In this document: in pieces, positions 42,123-50,315 of the stretch
Numbering within the stretch: the stretch's first letter is position 1
How the letters are laid out: the number at the start of each line of letters is the position of its first letter
Assembly (NCBI GenBank): GCA_041776485.1
Contig: JBHBQE010000002.1
Span: forward strand, 124,001 to 188,000
Length of the DNA: 64,000 nt
From: JBHBQE01 sp041776485
Lineage (GTDB): Bacteria > Bacillota > Clostridia > Lachnospirales > Lachnospiraceae
Direction of reading: 5' to 3'
Program-made: the position numbers and the translations under genes
The notes under the pieces: generated by a model
The model's input: only the letters and a program-made list of their open reading frames with translations
The model's database searches: none
What the model was told of the DNA's origin: nothing

Positions 42123-42368
42123 ATGGCAGCGTGGCGTATAGCGGTTACGGTAGTATTGGTTTTAATTAGTATAGCACTTACCATTATTATATTGTTTCAG
42201 GAGGGTAAATCAGCAGGGTTAGGCTCACTTTCAGGGCAGAATTCTGATTCTTACTGGATGAAAAACAAAAGCCGTTCCAAGGAGGGACGGATGGTACTGA
42301 TTACCACCTTAATGGTGATAGGGTTCTTTGTTATCTGTACCTTTTTAAACATTCAAAGGTTTATGTAA
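42123..42368 (+). CDS. secG: Preprotein translocase subunit SecG
   Basis: An 81-aa protein with two hydrophobic helices (about 5-25 and 55-75) and the SecG linker I-L-F-Q-E-G-K-S-A-G-L-G-S between them. SecG assists SecYEG-SecA export. TTAGGAGGAATT precedes the ATG. It leads a likely operon with rnr and smpB, a common Firmicute order. Confidence 0.93.
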   Translation: MAAWRIAVTVVLVLISIALTIIILFQEGKSAGLGSLSGQNSDSYWMKNKSRSKEGRMVLITTLMVIGFFVICTFLNIQRFM

Positions 42369-42407
42369 TGATTACCCCAGGACATAGCTTCTGGGGATAT
42401 TTATATT

Positions 42408-44369
42408 ATGTCAAATTCTAAAAAAATTCATCTTATAGGCACCTTTATGGCAAGTAAAAAGGGATATGGCTTCGTTAGTGTGGAGGGCATTAAGGAGGAT
42501 TTTTTTATTTCCAAAAAATTTACAGAAAATGCCATAGATGGTGACACTGTTAAGATTATTCTTTTAAAGAAAAAGCGGGGAAGCTCCAAGGAAGCTAAGA
42601 TTATAAAGATAGTTGACAGAAAACAGAGTATTGTGGTGGGAGTATACGAAAAATCCAGGGATTTTGGATTTGTATTACCATATGATACTAAGCTTCCGGA
42701 CATTTATATAAAATCCTCTGACAGTCTAAATGCCGGTTCTAAAGATGTGGTACTTTGCAATATTATTAGCTTTGGTGATAAAAAAAGAAGCCCTGTCGGG
42801 AAAATCACAGAAATAATAGGTAGAGAGAATGATCCATATGTGGATGTTATAGCTATAGCAAAGGGAATTGGGATTCCGCTGAGGTTTCCCAAGGAGGTAA
42901 TGATTGAGGCAGACAATGCCGGCAAACGAGTATCACACAAGGAAAAGAGAGGACGGCTTGACCTTACAAAGGAGCTTATTATAACCATAGATGGAGATGA
43001 TTCCAAGGATTTAGATGACGCTATTTCTCTAAAAAGGGAAAAGGATTTGTATATTCTTGGAGTTCATATTGCAGATGTATCCCACTACGTAAAGGAAAGA
43101 TCGGCACTTGATAATGAGGCATATAAACGGGGAACAAGCGTGTATTTAATAGATACGGTAATCCCCATGCTGCCTAAAGCTCTGTCTAATAATATATGCT
43201 CACTTTTAGAAAACAAGGTTCGATTAACCCTTAGCTGTATTATGAAAATTAATGCCAATGGAGAGGTGGTGGATTATAGTATACAGGAGTCTGTTATTAA
43301 AAATTCCCATAGGCTTACCTATAATAAAGTCAATTCCATATTAGATAACCCTAAGGGCAGGTTGGCAAAAAAATTAGGCAAAACCACCGCTATGTTGCTT
43401 TTAATGCAGGAATTGGCAGGAATTATTCGTGAACATAGAAGAAAACAGGGTTCTATTGATTTTGATATTCCTGAGGCAAAAATAAAGCTGAATGACAGGG
43501 GATACCCAATTGAAATATCAAAAAGGGACAGGGGAAAAAGTGAGTGTATAATAGAGGACTTCATGCTTATGGCAAATACTGTTGTTGCAGGTGCTGCCAG
43601 AGATATGAAGTTACCTATATTATATAGAAGCCACCCCGGTCCGGATCAGGAAAAGGTGGATACTTTAGCTGAGCTTTGTTATATGCTTGGAATTACCCTT
43701 AAAAAATACAAGGGTGGAGTAAAGCCTAAGGAGATACAGCGCATATTAAATGAGTCTAAGGGTAAGGAATATGAGAGTTTGCTTGCAATGATTTCTTTAC
43801 GGAGTATGCAGCAGGCAAAATATGATATGGTTGATTCCTACCATTTTGGATTAGCAATGGATTGCTATTGCCATTTTACTTCACCCATAAGAAGATATCC
43901 GGATTTACTGGTTCATAGAATATTAAAAGAGAATTTAATAAAGCCTATAGACACCAAAAGAAAAAGATATTTAAAGAAGTTTCTTCAAGAGGCAGAAATG
44001 GAAACCAGCAGGCTGGAAAGGCGTGCCGTAGAATGTGAAAGAGAAGTGGATAAGCTAAAAAAATGTGAATTTATGGAGACTGCCATAGATGAGGAGTTTA
44101 CCGGATTTATTTCCGGTGTTACAGGCTGGGGCATATATGTTACACTGGATAATACAGTTGAGGGTATGGTACCCATCCATTCCATACCCAATGATTATTT
44201 TATTTATGATGAAAAGCGGTATCAGATTATAGGCGAGAGGACTAAAAAGACCTATAAACTGGGAGATATAGTTAATATTAAGATATATAAAATAGATAAA
44301 AGAGCAAGAACAATAGATTTTAGGATAGCGGAAGATGAAAAGTCAAGGGAAAAAGCTGATAGCAAATAA
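42408..44369 (+). CDS. rnr: Ribonuclease R
   Basis: A 3'-5' exoribonuclease of the RNB family (653 aa, slightly short) that degrades structured RNA and works in trans-translation. Cold-shock-like domains fill about 1-170, the RNB catalytic domain begins near 200 with D-G-D-D-S-K-D-L-D-D-A-I (the metal-binding aspartates), and an S1 domain (F-x-G-F-I-S-G-V-T-G-W-G-I-Y-V) lies near 565-640. It overlaps smpB by 35 bases. Confidence 0.95.
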   Translation: MSNSKKIHLIGTFMASKKGYGFVSVEGIKEDFFISKKFTENAIDGDTVKIILLKKKRGSSKEAKIIKIVDRKQSIVVGVYEKSRDFGFVLPYDTKLPDIYIKSSDSLNAGSKDVVLCNIISFGDKKRSPVGKITEIIGRENDPYVDVIAIAKGIGIPLRFPKEVMIEADNAGKRVSHKEKRGRLDLTKELIITIDGDDSKDLDDAISLKREKDLYILGVHIADVSHYVKERSALDNEAYKRGTSVYLIDTVIPMLPKALSNNICSLLENKVRLTLSCIMKINANGEVVDYSIQESVIKNSHRLTYNKVNSILDNPKGRLAKKLGKTTAMLLLMQELAGIIREHRRKQGSIDFDIPEAKIKLNDRGYPIEISKRDRGKSECIIEDFMLMANTVVAGAARDMKLPILYRSHPGPDQEKVDTLAELCYMLGITLKKYKGGVKPKEIQRILNESKGKEYESLLAMISLRSMQQAKYDMVDSYHFGLAMDCYCHFTSPIRRYPDLLVHRILKENLIKPIDTKRKRYLKKFLQEAEMETSRLERRAVECEREVDKLKKCEFMETAIDEEFTGFISGVTGWGIYVTLDNTVEGMVPIHSIPNDYFIYDEKRYQIIGERTKKTYKLGDIVNIKIYKIDKRARTIDFRIAEDEKSREKADSK

Positions 44370-44799
44370 TAAAAAGGCGAGACATGATTATTTCCTTCTT
44401 GATGAATATGAGGCCGGTATAGTTTTGGCAGGTACTGAGGCTAAGTCACTGCGACAGGGAAAGTGTTCAATTAAAGAGGCCTTTATTCGTATAGATAAAG
44501 GAGAGATTTTTATTTATCAAATGCATATTTCTCCATACGAGCAGGGAAATATTTTTAATAAGGATCCCCTTAGAGAAAGAAAGCTTCTTTTACATAAGGC
44601 GCAGATTGGTAAATTGGCAGGAGCAGTGAATCAAAAGGGAAACACTATTGTACCTGTGGAGGTATATTTTAGAAATGGAAAAGTTAAGATATTGATTGCC
44701 CTTGCCAAGGGTAAAAAATTATATGATAAAAGAGAGGATATTAAGAAGAAAGATATCCAAAGGGAGCTTGATAAAGAAATGAAGCGTAGATTTAATTAA
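44335..44799 (+). CDS. smpB: SsrA-binding protein SmpB
   Basis: This binds tmRNA and brings it to stalled ribosomes (154 aa). Family motifs are N-N-K-K-A-R-H-D-Y-F, E-A-G-I-V-L-A-G-T-E-A-K-S-L-R and a basic C-terminal tail (K-R-R-F-N). It starts inside rnr, in another frame, implying coupling. The tmRNA gene was looked for downstream and not seen. Confidence 0.95.
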   Translation: MKSQGKKLIANNKKARHDYFLLDEYEAGIVLAGTEAKSLRQGKCSIKEAFIRIDKGEIFIYQMHISPYEQGNIFNKDPLRERKLLLHKAQIGKLAGAVNQKGNTIVPVEVYFRNGKVKILIALAKGKKLYDKREDIKKKDIQRELDKEMKRRFN

Positions 44800-44815
44800 A
44801 AATTTTTATATCCTA

Positions 44816-44844
44816 TTGAAACCACTATATGGTTGTGATAGTAT
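44816..44844 (+). promoter_or_regulatory. Promoter of the small gene at 44887
   Basis: TTGAAA (44816-44821), 17-base spacer, TAGTAT (44839-44844) preceded by TGA (extended -10). It overlaps a hairpin AAACCACTA/TAGTGGTTT (44819-44827 with 44863-44871) that could also be a weak smpB terminator. Confidence 0.6.
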
Positions 44845-44886
44845 TTCATTAACAACAATATTTAGTGGTTTTATTAAGGAGAATCG

Positions 44887-45069
44887 GTGAGAGTTATAGG
44901 TCAAACAGGCTCTGTTTTATACAACCAAAAGGGTTACAATATAAATATGGTAAATAACGGAACCTCAGTTAATATGAATGAGGTTTATGATTATTTAAAG
45001 AAAACAAGAAAGCGTCCCGAGGATCTTTCCCGGCAGGAATATCTCCTGTTTAGGAGTTCTAAACGCTAG
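44887..45069 (+). CDS. Small protein of unknown function (60 aa)
   Basis: A short hydrophilic protein starting at GTG 44887 behind AAGGAG (44876-44881). It begins M-R-V-I-G-Q-T-G-S-V and ends with a basic segment (L-K-K-T-R-K-R-P-E-D-L-S-R). No membrane helix, signal peptide or metal motif is seen. Good ribosome site, own promoter and a terminator directly behind support it as a real gene. Function unknown. Confidence 0.65.
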   Translation: MRVIGQTGSVLYNQKGYNINMVNNGTSVNMNEVYDYLKKTRKRPEDLSRQEYLLFRSSKR

Positions 45070-45095
45070 GAACGCTTTGGTTTTAAGAGTTTATA

Positions 45096-45130
45096 AATGC
45101 TGTTACTTACTCAGTAACAGCATTATTTTA
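45096..45130 (+). terminator. Terminator hairpin overlapping the 3' end of htpG
   Basis: AATGCTGTTAC (45096-45106) pairs with GTAACAGCATT (45114-45124) over a 7-base loop, followed by ATTTTATT on the plus strand. It ends the small gene and covers the last codons and stop of the convergent htpG. Confidence 0.75.
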
Positions 45131-47184
45131 TTACTGCGTTTTATAAATGTTTCCATTTTCTCTGGAGACAGAGGCTCATTGGCAAGGAGTGCCAAGTCAT
45201 ACAGTTGATTACAGAAATCTTTGGTATGCTTGCTGTCTTTATTATTTAATATAAATTGTACCAGTGAATTTCCAATATTTAATACCAAAGTTTCATCTCT
45301 GCCCATCATACCCATATCCATACCGGGCATGGCATACATCTTCATCATATCTGCCATTCTACGGCTGGATTCACTTATAGTTAGCATAGAGGAAACAGAA
45401 TCATCTTTTAATTTCTTAACTTCAACCTTTAATTCTTCGTTCTCTAAAGCGCTCCTGAAGGTTTCTGTGAGATCATCAGTACTTGACTGTAAATCTTCAT
45501 TGGTTTCCTCTAGTAAATCATCATTTAATTTAGAGTCAATGCGTTCAAATTTGTAGTTTTCATTACGGCTTTCCAGTTGGGTAATAAAGCTTGTGTCTAT
45601 AGGGGAGTCAAGAATTACAGCGCTTAATCCCTGACTTTTAAATTGATTAATATATTGTCCCTGTTTAACCTTATCTGTAACGTAGTAAACAGATTTTCTC
45701 TTATCCTCCTGTTCTTTTGGGTCTGAAGCTGTTTCTTTAGAGCTGTTTTCAACAGAGTCTTTATTTTCAATATCCTTTTCTGCTTCGTCACTGCCTTTAG
45801 TATCTTCCGTTACCAGTAGGTCAGGAAGAGTAATGAACTTATCCTCTAAGTCCTTAAACAGGATATAATCATTCATTCGATCACAGAATTTTTCATCCCT
45901 TAGGCAGCCGTACTTAATAAATGGTGAAATATCCTCCCAATATTTTTCATAGTTTTCCCTGTCGGTTTTACAAAGCCCTGTGAGCTTATCTGCCACCTTT
46001 TTAGTGATATATTCAGAAATTTTGGTAACAAAGCCGTCATTTTGCAGGGCAGATCGGGATACATTCAACGGTAAATCAGGGCAGTCAATTGTGCCCTTTA
46101 GAAGCAGCAGAAATTCAGGGATAACCTCCTTAATATTATCTGCGATAAATACCTGATTATTATATAGTTTTATAGTGCCCTCAATGGATTCGTATTCTGA
46201 ATTAATCTTAGGGAAATATAAAATTCCCTTAAGATTAAAGGGATATTCCATATTCAAATGTATCCAGAAGAGAGGCTCTTTATAGTCGTTAAATACCTTC
46301 CTATAAAATGCTTTGTATTCCTCGTCGCTGCAGTCCACAGGTGTTTTTGACCAAAGGGGATGGGTATCATTAAGGGGAACAGGTCTTTTAACTATTTTAA
46401 GCTTATCCTTTGCAGGGGAAACTTCCACCATTTCTTTCTTTCCGTCTTCCCCCTCTTTTTCCTCAAATTTAGCCTCTTCATGGATTTCCTCAATAACGGT
46501 ATCTGTATCAAGCTTATCTTCTTTGTCGATAGTTTCGTACTTTTCCTCCTCGCCCTCTTTATTTAAGAAAATAGGATAGGGCATGAAAGAGCAATATTTT
46601 TCTATTACCTCTCTGGCTCTGTACTCATTGGAAAATTCAAGGGAATTTTCGTTAAGGGAAAGGGTGATAGTTGTGCCGACATCCTTCTTATCACCGTCCT
46701 CCATAGAGAACTCTGTGCCCCCGTTACATTCCCAGTGAACTGGCTTTGCACCTTTTTTATAAGATTTAGAATCAATATGTACGGTATCTGCCACCATAAA
46801 TGCTGAATAGAATCCCAGTCCAAAATGCCCGATTATTTGGTCTTCACTGGCTTTATCCTTGTATTTTTCCAGAAAATCAGTTGCACCGGAAAATGCAATT
46901 TGATTAATATATTCCTCAATTTCCTGGGCGTCCATTCCCAAGCCGTTATCTGTAATTGCTATGCTCTTTTTATTTGGGTCAACAGTTACCCGTATTTTAG
47001 GTGTATAAGAACTTTCCAGTTCACATTCCCCCATTATCTCTAATTTCTTAAGCTTGGTAATAGCGTCACAGCCATTGGAAATAAGTTCTCTATAAAAAAT
47101 ATCATGGTCAGAATATAACCATTTTTTAATTATCGGAAAAATATTTTCACTGTTAATTGATAATGAACCTGTTTGTTTTGACAT
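45103..47184 (-). CDS. htpG: Hsp90-family chaperone HtpG
   Basis: This is a cytosolic ATP-dependent Hsp90 (693 aa, longer than the 624 aa of E. coli). The GHKL ATP site is complete: Y-R-E-L-I-S-N-G-C-D-A-I, D-N-G-L-G-M-D, and G-H-F-G-L-G-F-Y-S. The extra length is in two charged inserts, near 215-260 and 470-510 (Glu/Lys/Asp-rich). The C-terminal dimer domain has R-R-M-A-D-M-M-K and a Met-Gly-rich loop. AGAAAGGAAG precedes the start on the minus strand. No CIRCE element is seen upstream, so it is not obviously HrcA-controlled. Confidence 0.95.
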   Translation of the reverse strand: MSKQTGSLSINSENIFPIIKKWLYSDHDIFYRELISNGCDAITKLKKLEIMGECELESSYTPKIRVTVDPNKKSIAITDNGLGMDAQEIEEYINQIAFSGATDFLEKYKDKASEDQIIGHFGLGFYSAFMVADTVHIDSKSYKKGAKPVHWECNGGTEFSMEDGDKKDVGTTITLSLNENSLEFSNEYRAREVIEKYCSFMPYPIFLNKEGEEEKYETIDKEDKLDTDTVIEEIHEEAKFEEKEGEDGKKEMVEVSPAKDKLKIVKRPVPLNDTHPLWSKTPVDCSDEEYKAFYRKVFNDYKEPLFWIHLNMEYPFNLKGILYFPKINSEYESIEGTIKLYNNQVFIADNIKEVIPEFLLLLKGTIDCPDLPLNVSRSALQNDGFVTKISEYITKKVADKLTGLCKTDRENYEKYWEDISPFIKYGCLRDEKFCDRMNDYILFKDLEDKFITLPDLLVTEDTKGSDEAEKDIENKDSVENSSKETASDPKEQEDKRKSVYYVTDKVKQGQYINQFKSQGLSAVILDSPIDTSFITQLESRNENYKFERIDSKLNDDLLEETNEDLQSSTDDLTETFRSALENEELKVEVKKLKDDSVSSMLTISESSRRMADMMKMYAMPGMDMGMMGRDETLVLNIGNSLVQFILNNKDSKHTKDFCNQLYDLALLANEPLSPEKMETFIKRSNKIMLLLSK

Positions 47185-47296
47185 ATACTTCCTTTCTATG
47201 TAAAAGATATAAATTAGACCGATTTACAACAATAAATAAAATACCATAAAAAAATTAAAAAACAAGATGTTCATTGTATATAAATATAAATTGTGC

Positions 47297-47302
47297 TAAA
47301 AT
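47297..47302 (+). promoter_or_regulatory. Extended -10 promoter element before degV
   Basis: TG-C-TAAAAT (TG at 47294-47295) with a weak -35 (TTGTAT) 17 bases upstream. It lies about 27 bases before the degV ATG. Confidence 0.5.
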
Positions 47303-47329
47303 TTGAAAGTTGAAAAGGAAGATATGATT

Positions 47330-48202
47330 ATGAAAAAAATAGGAATTATAACAGATTCAAACAGCGGTTTTACAGCAAAAGAGGCAAAGTCCTGTGGCAT
47401 AAATATACAGCCAATGCCATTTTATGTGGACGGTGAGCTCAAGTATGAGGGCAAAAACTTTAGCCAGAAAGAGTTTTACAAAGCCTTAGAAAAGGGGAGT
47501 AAGGTATCTACTTCAATGCCTATTGTAGGGGAAGTAATAGATTTTTGGGAGAATTTACTAAGGATATATGATGAACTAGTATACATCCCTATGTCATCCA
47601 GCCTTTCATCCTCATGTGAAACTGCTAAGCTTATTGCTGAGGATTACGACGGTCGAATTGAGGTGGTGGACAATCGCAGGATTTCTGTCACCATGAAGCT
47701 TTCGGTTTATGAGGCAATAGAGCTGGTTAAGCTTGGGAAAAGCGCCTTGGAAATAAGAGAGTATCTTGAAGCCAACGGAGACGATTCTTCGATTTATCTG
47801 ATGGTGGATACTCTGGAGTATCTTAAAAAGGGCGGGAGGATTACTCCTGCAGTTGCAGCCGTTGGTACTCTGCTCAGAATAAAGCCTGTGCTTCAGATAC
47901 AAGGCGGCAAGCTTGATACTTTTGCTAAGGCAAGAACGCTAAAGCAAGGCAAACAGATTATAATGGAAGCAATTGAAAAGGATGTTAAGGAAAGATTTGC
48001 AAATATACCTTTAGATGAACTGACTATATCAATTGCTCATACTCAAAATAAAAAGGAAGCTGAAATATTCAGAGATGAACTGTTAGGGATTTTTCCCAAT
48101 AAAAAAATTATCATTGATCCATTGTCATTAAGCGTTGCTTGTCATGTGGGACCGGGTTCACTGGCAGCAACTGTTACGAAAACATTTATAAAGGAGATGT
48201 AG
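47330..48202 (+). CDS. DegV-family fatty-acid-binding protein
   Basis: A 290-aa protein that in Gram-positives binds fatty acids for the FakA kinase (FakB-like role). Visible motifs: I-I-T-D-S-N-S-G-F at the N-terminus, T-S-M-P near residue 60, M-S-S-S-L-S-S-S-C-E-T-A, Y-L-K-K-G-G-R-I near 170 and a C-terminal H-V-G-P-G-S-L. ATG 47330 is chosen for AAAGGAAG at 47314-47321; ATG 47324 and TTG 47303 are alternatives. Purine gene purA follows one base after. Confidence 0.9.
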   Translation: MKKIGIITDSNSGFTAKEAKSCGINIQPMPFYVDGELKYEGKNFSQKEFYKALEKGSKVSTSMPIVGEVIDFWENLLRIYDELVYIPMSSSLSSSCETAKLIAEDYDGRIEVVDNRRISVTMKLSVYEAIELVKLGKSALEIREYLEANGDDSSIYLMVDTLEYLKKGGRITPAVAAVGTLLRIKPVLQIQGGKLDTFAKARTLKQGKQIIMEAIEKDVKERFANIPLDELTISIAHTQNKKEAEIFRDELLGIFPNKKIIIDPLSLSVACHVGPGSLAATVTKTFIKEM

Positions 48203-48203
48203 C

Positions 48204-49487
48204 ATGGTAAAAGCAATTGTAGGAGCTAACTGGGGTGATGAGGGTAAAGGAAAAATAACTGATATGATGGCACAAAAGGCTGATATAATAGTTAGATTCC
48301 AAGGCGGTGCCAATGCAGGACATACAATAGTTAATCATTATGGAAAGTTTGCGTTGCACACTCTGCCTTCCGGTATTTTCTACGATCATACCACCAGTAT
48401 TATCGGTAATGGAGTTGCATTAAATATTCCGGTATTAGTTAATGAACTTAACTCTGTTTTAGAGAGAGGGGTTCCCAAACCAAAGCTTCTTATATCAGAC
48501 AGAGCACAGGTGGTTATGCCATACCATATCCTGTTTGATCAGTATGAGGAGGAAAGACTGGGCGGGAAATCCTTTGGATCCACCAAATCGGGGATAGCCC
48601 CATTTTATTCAGATAAGTATGCAAAAATAGGATTTCAGATAAGTGAATTATATGACAAGAATTTACTGTCGGAAAAGCTTGATAATATCCTGCCGGCAAA
48701 GAATGTTCTGTTGCGGGAGCTGTATAAAAAGCCTGAACTCAACAAGGAAGAACTGCTCTTTACTCTGCTGGAATATGGCAAGATGATAGAGGAATATGTA
48801 TGTGATACTGCACTGTTTTTAGATAATGCTATAAAGGAAAATAAGGAAATATTGTTAGAGGGACAGTTAGGAACCATGAAGGATACAGATCATGGAATAT
48901 ATCCTATGGTTACTTCCTCATCAACTCTTGCCTCCTTTGGTGCTATTGGTGCAGGAATTCCGGGATATGAGATTAAAAAGATTTATTCTGTATGCAAGGC
49001 ATACTCCTCTGCAGTGGGATCCGGAGTCTTTGTAAGTGAGATATTAGACGAAAATGAAGCCCATGAGCTTAGGGAGCATGGGGGAGATGGAGGTGAATAT
49101 GGTGCTACTACAGGTCGTCCCAGGAGAATGGGGTGGTTTGATGTGGTAGCCAGTAAATATGGCTGCAGGCTTCAGGGCACAACTGATGTGGTATTTACGG
49201 TTGTGGATGCACTGGGATATTTAGATAAAATCCCTGTTTGTACAGCTTATGAAGTAGATGGGAAAGAGATTACGGATTTTCCTGTTACAGCAAAGCTTCA
49301 CAACGCTAAACCTGTATTTACGGTGCTTCCTGGATGGAAAAGTGATATCACCGGTATAAGGGAATATGATAAGCTTCCGGAAAATTGCAGGAAATATATA
49401 GAGTTTGTGGAAAGCGAATTAGGATATCCCATTACCTATGTTTCTAACGGACCAAAGAGAGAAGATATTATAAAAAGGAATAAGTAA
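48204..49487 (+). CDS. purA: Adenylosuccinate synthetase
   Basis: It joins IMP and aspartate using GTP to give adenylosuccinate, the first step to AMP (427 aa). The N-terminal G-D-E-G-K-G-K motif, N-A-G-H-T-I-V and T-T-G-R-P-R-R-M-G-W-F-D are present. AAAGGAGATG lies before the ATG. The next enzyme, purB, is in this window at 56415. Confidence 0.97.
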   Translation: MVKAIVGANWGDEGKGKITDMMAQKADIIVRFQGGANAGHTIVNHYGKFALHTLPSGIFYDHTTSIIGNGVALNIPVLVNELNSVLERGVPKPKLLISDRAQVVMPYHILFDQYEEERLGGKSFGSTKSGIAPFYSDKYAKIGFQISELYDKNLLSEKLDNILPAKNVLLRELYKKPELNKEELLFTLLEYGKMIEEYVCDTALFLDNAIKENKEILLEGQLGTMKDTDHGIYPMVTSSSTLASFGAIGAGIPGYEIKKIYSVCKAYSSAVGSGVFVSEILDENEAHELREHGGDGGEYGATTGRPRRMGWFDVVASKYGCRLQGTTDVVFTVVDALGYLDKIPVCTAYEVDGKEITDFPVTAKLHNAKPVFTVLPGWKSDITGIREYDKLPENCRKYIEFVESELGYPITYVSNGPKREDIIKRNK

Positions 49488-49488
49488 T

Positions 49489-50292
49489 ATGGAAATGCTT
49501 AAGGTAGACAATATAACAAGGGTATATCCAAACGGAGCAGGGATATTTGATATCAGTTTTTCCATTAATGAATGTGGTATATATGGGCTGTTAGGAGAAA
49601 ATGGAGCCGGAAAATCTACCCTGATGAGCATTATAACCGGATTTTTAAGTGCAGGTACCGGTGAGGTGAGCATATGTGGCAATGATATACTGAAAGCTCC
49701 TATTGCAGCCAAGAAAAATATTGGCTATTTACCTGAAGTGCCTCCTGTTTATGAAGATATGACAGTTAGAGAATATCTTAAATTTGCAGCGGAGCTTAAA
49801 GGTATATCCAAGTCAAGCATCCAAAATAATATAGAAAGAGTTATTGACGATACTAAGCTGGAACCTGTGAAGGATAGGCTTATCAAAAATCTATCCAAGG
49901 GATATAAGCAGAGAGTAGGGCTTGCTCAGGCTATTTTAGCGGACTTTAAGGTGCTTATTTTAGATGAGCCGATGAGTGGACTTGATCCTGTGCAGATTGC
50001 AGAAACGAGGAAGCTTATTTTATCATTAAAGGATGACCATGTTATAATACTAAGCTCTCATATCCTTAGCGAAATCAGTGACTTATGTGAGCATGTATTT
50101 ATTATGTCTAAGGGTCATCTGGTATACTCCGGTTTACTTAAGGAGCTTGAAACTGAGGATAAATCTTTGGAGGATGCGTTCCTGGAAATTATCTCACAGG
50201 AATATAATGAATTAAATGATGACATAACTGATTTAAAAAATCCGGAGAGTGACGAAGAAATATTGGAAGATAAAGAGGACAATAACAAATAA
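49489..50292 (+). CDS. ABC transporter ATPase (Gld/CcmA-like)
   Basis: A single ABC ATPase (267 aa) of the drug/polymer exporter type. Walker A G-E-N-G-A-G-K-S, signature L-S-K-G-Y-K-Q-R and Walker B L-I-L-D-E-P-M-S-G-L-D-P are intact. The C-terminal about 40 residues are very acidic. It follows purA by one base and pairs with the permease 24 bases on. Substrate unknown. Confidence 0.92.
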   Translation: MEMLKVDNITRVYPNGAGIFDISFSINECGIYGLLGENGAGKSTLMSIITGFLSAGTGEVSICGNDILKAPIAAKKNIGYLPEVPPVYEDMTVREYLKFAAELKGISKSSIQNNIERVIDDTKLEPVKDRLIKNLSKGYKQRVGLAQAILADFKVLILDEPMSGLDPVQIAETRKLILSLKDDHVIILSSHILSEISDLCEHVFIMSKGHLVYSGLLKELETEDKSLEDAFLEIISQEYNELNDDITDLKNPESDEEILEDKEDNNK

Positions 50293-50315
50293 AAAGAGCA
50301 GCGAAAAGGATAAAG

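Noticed and set aside
44800..45102. tmRNA (ssrA) after smpB
   Set aside because: No tRNA-Ala-like ends with a tag frame were found; the space holds a small protein gene and hairpins.
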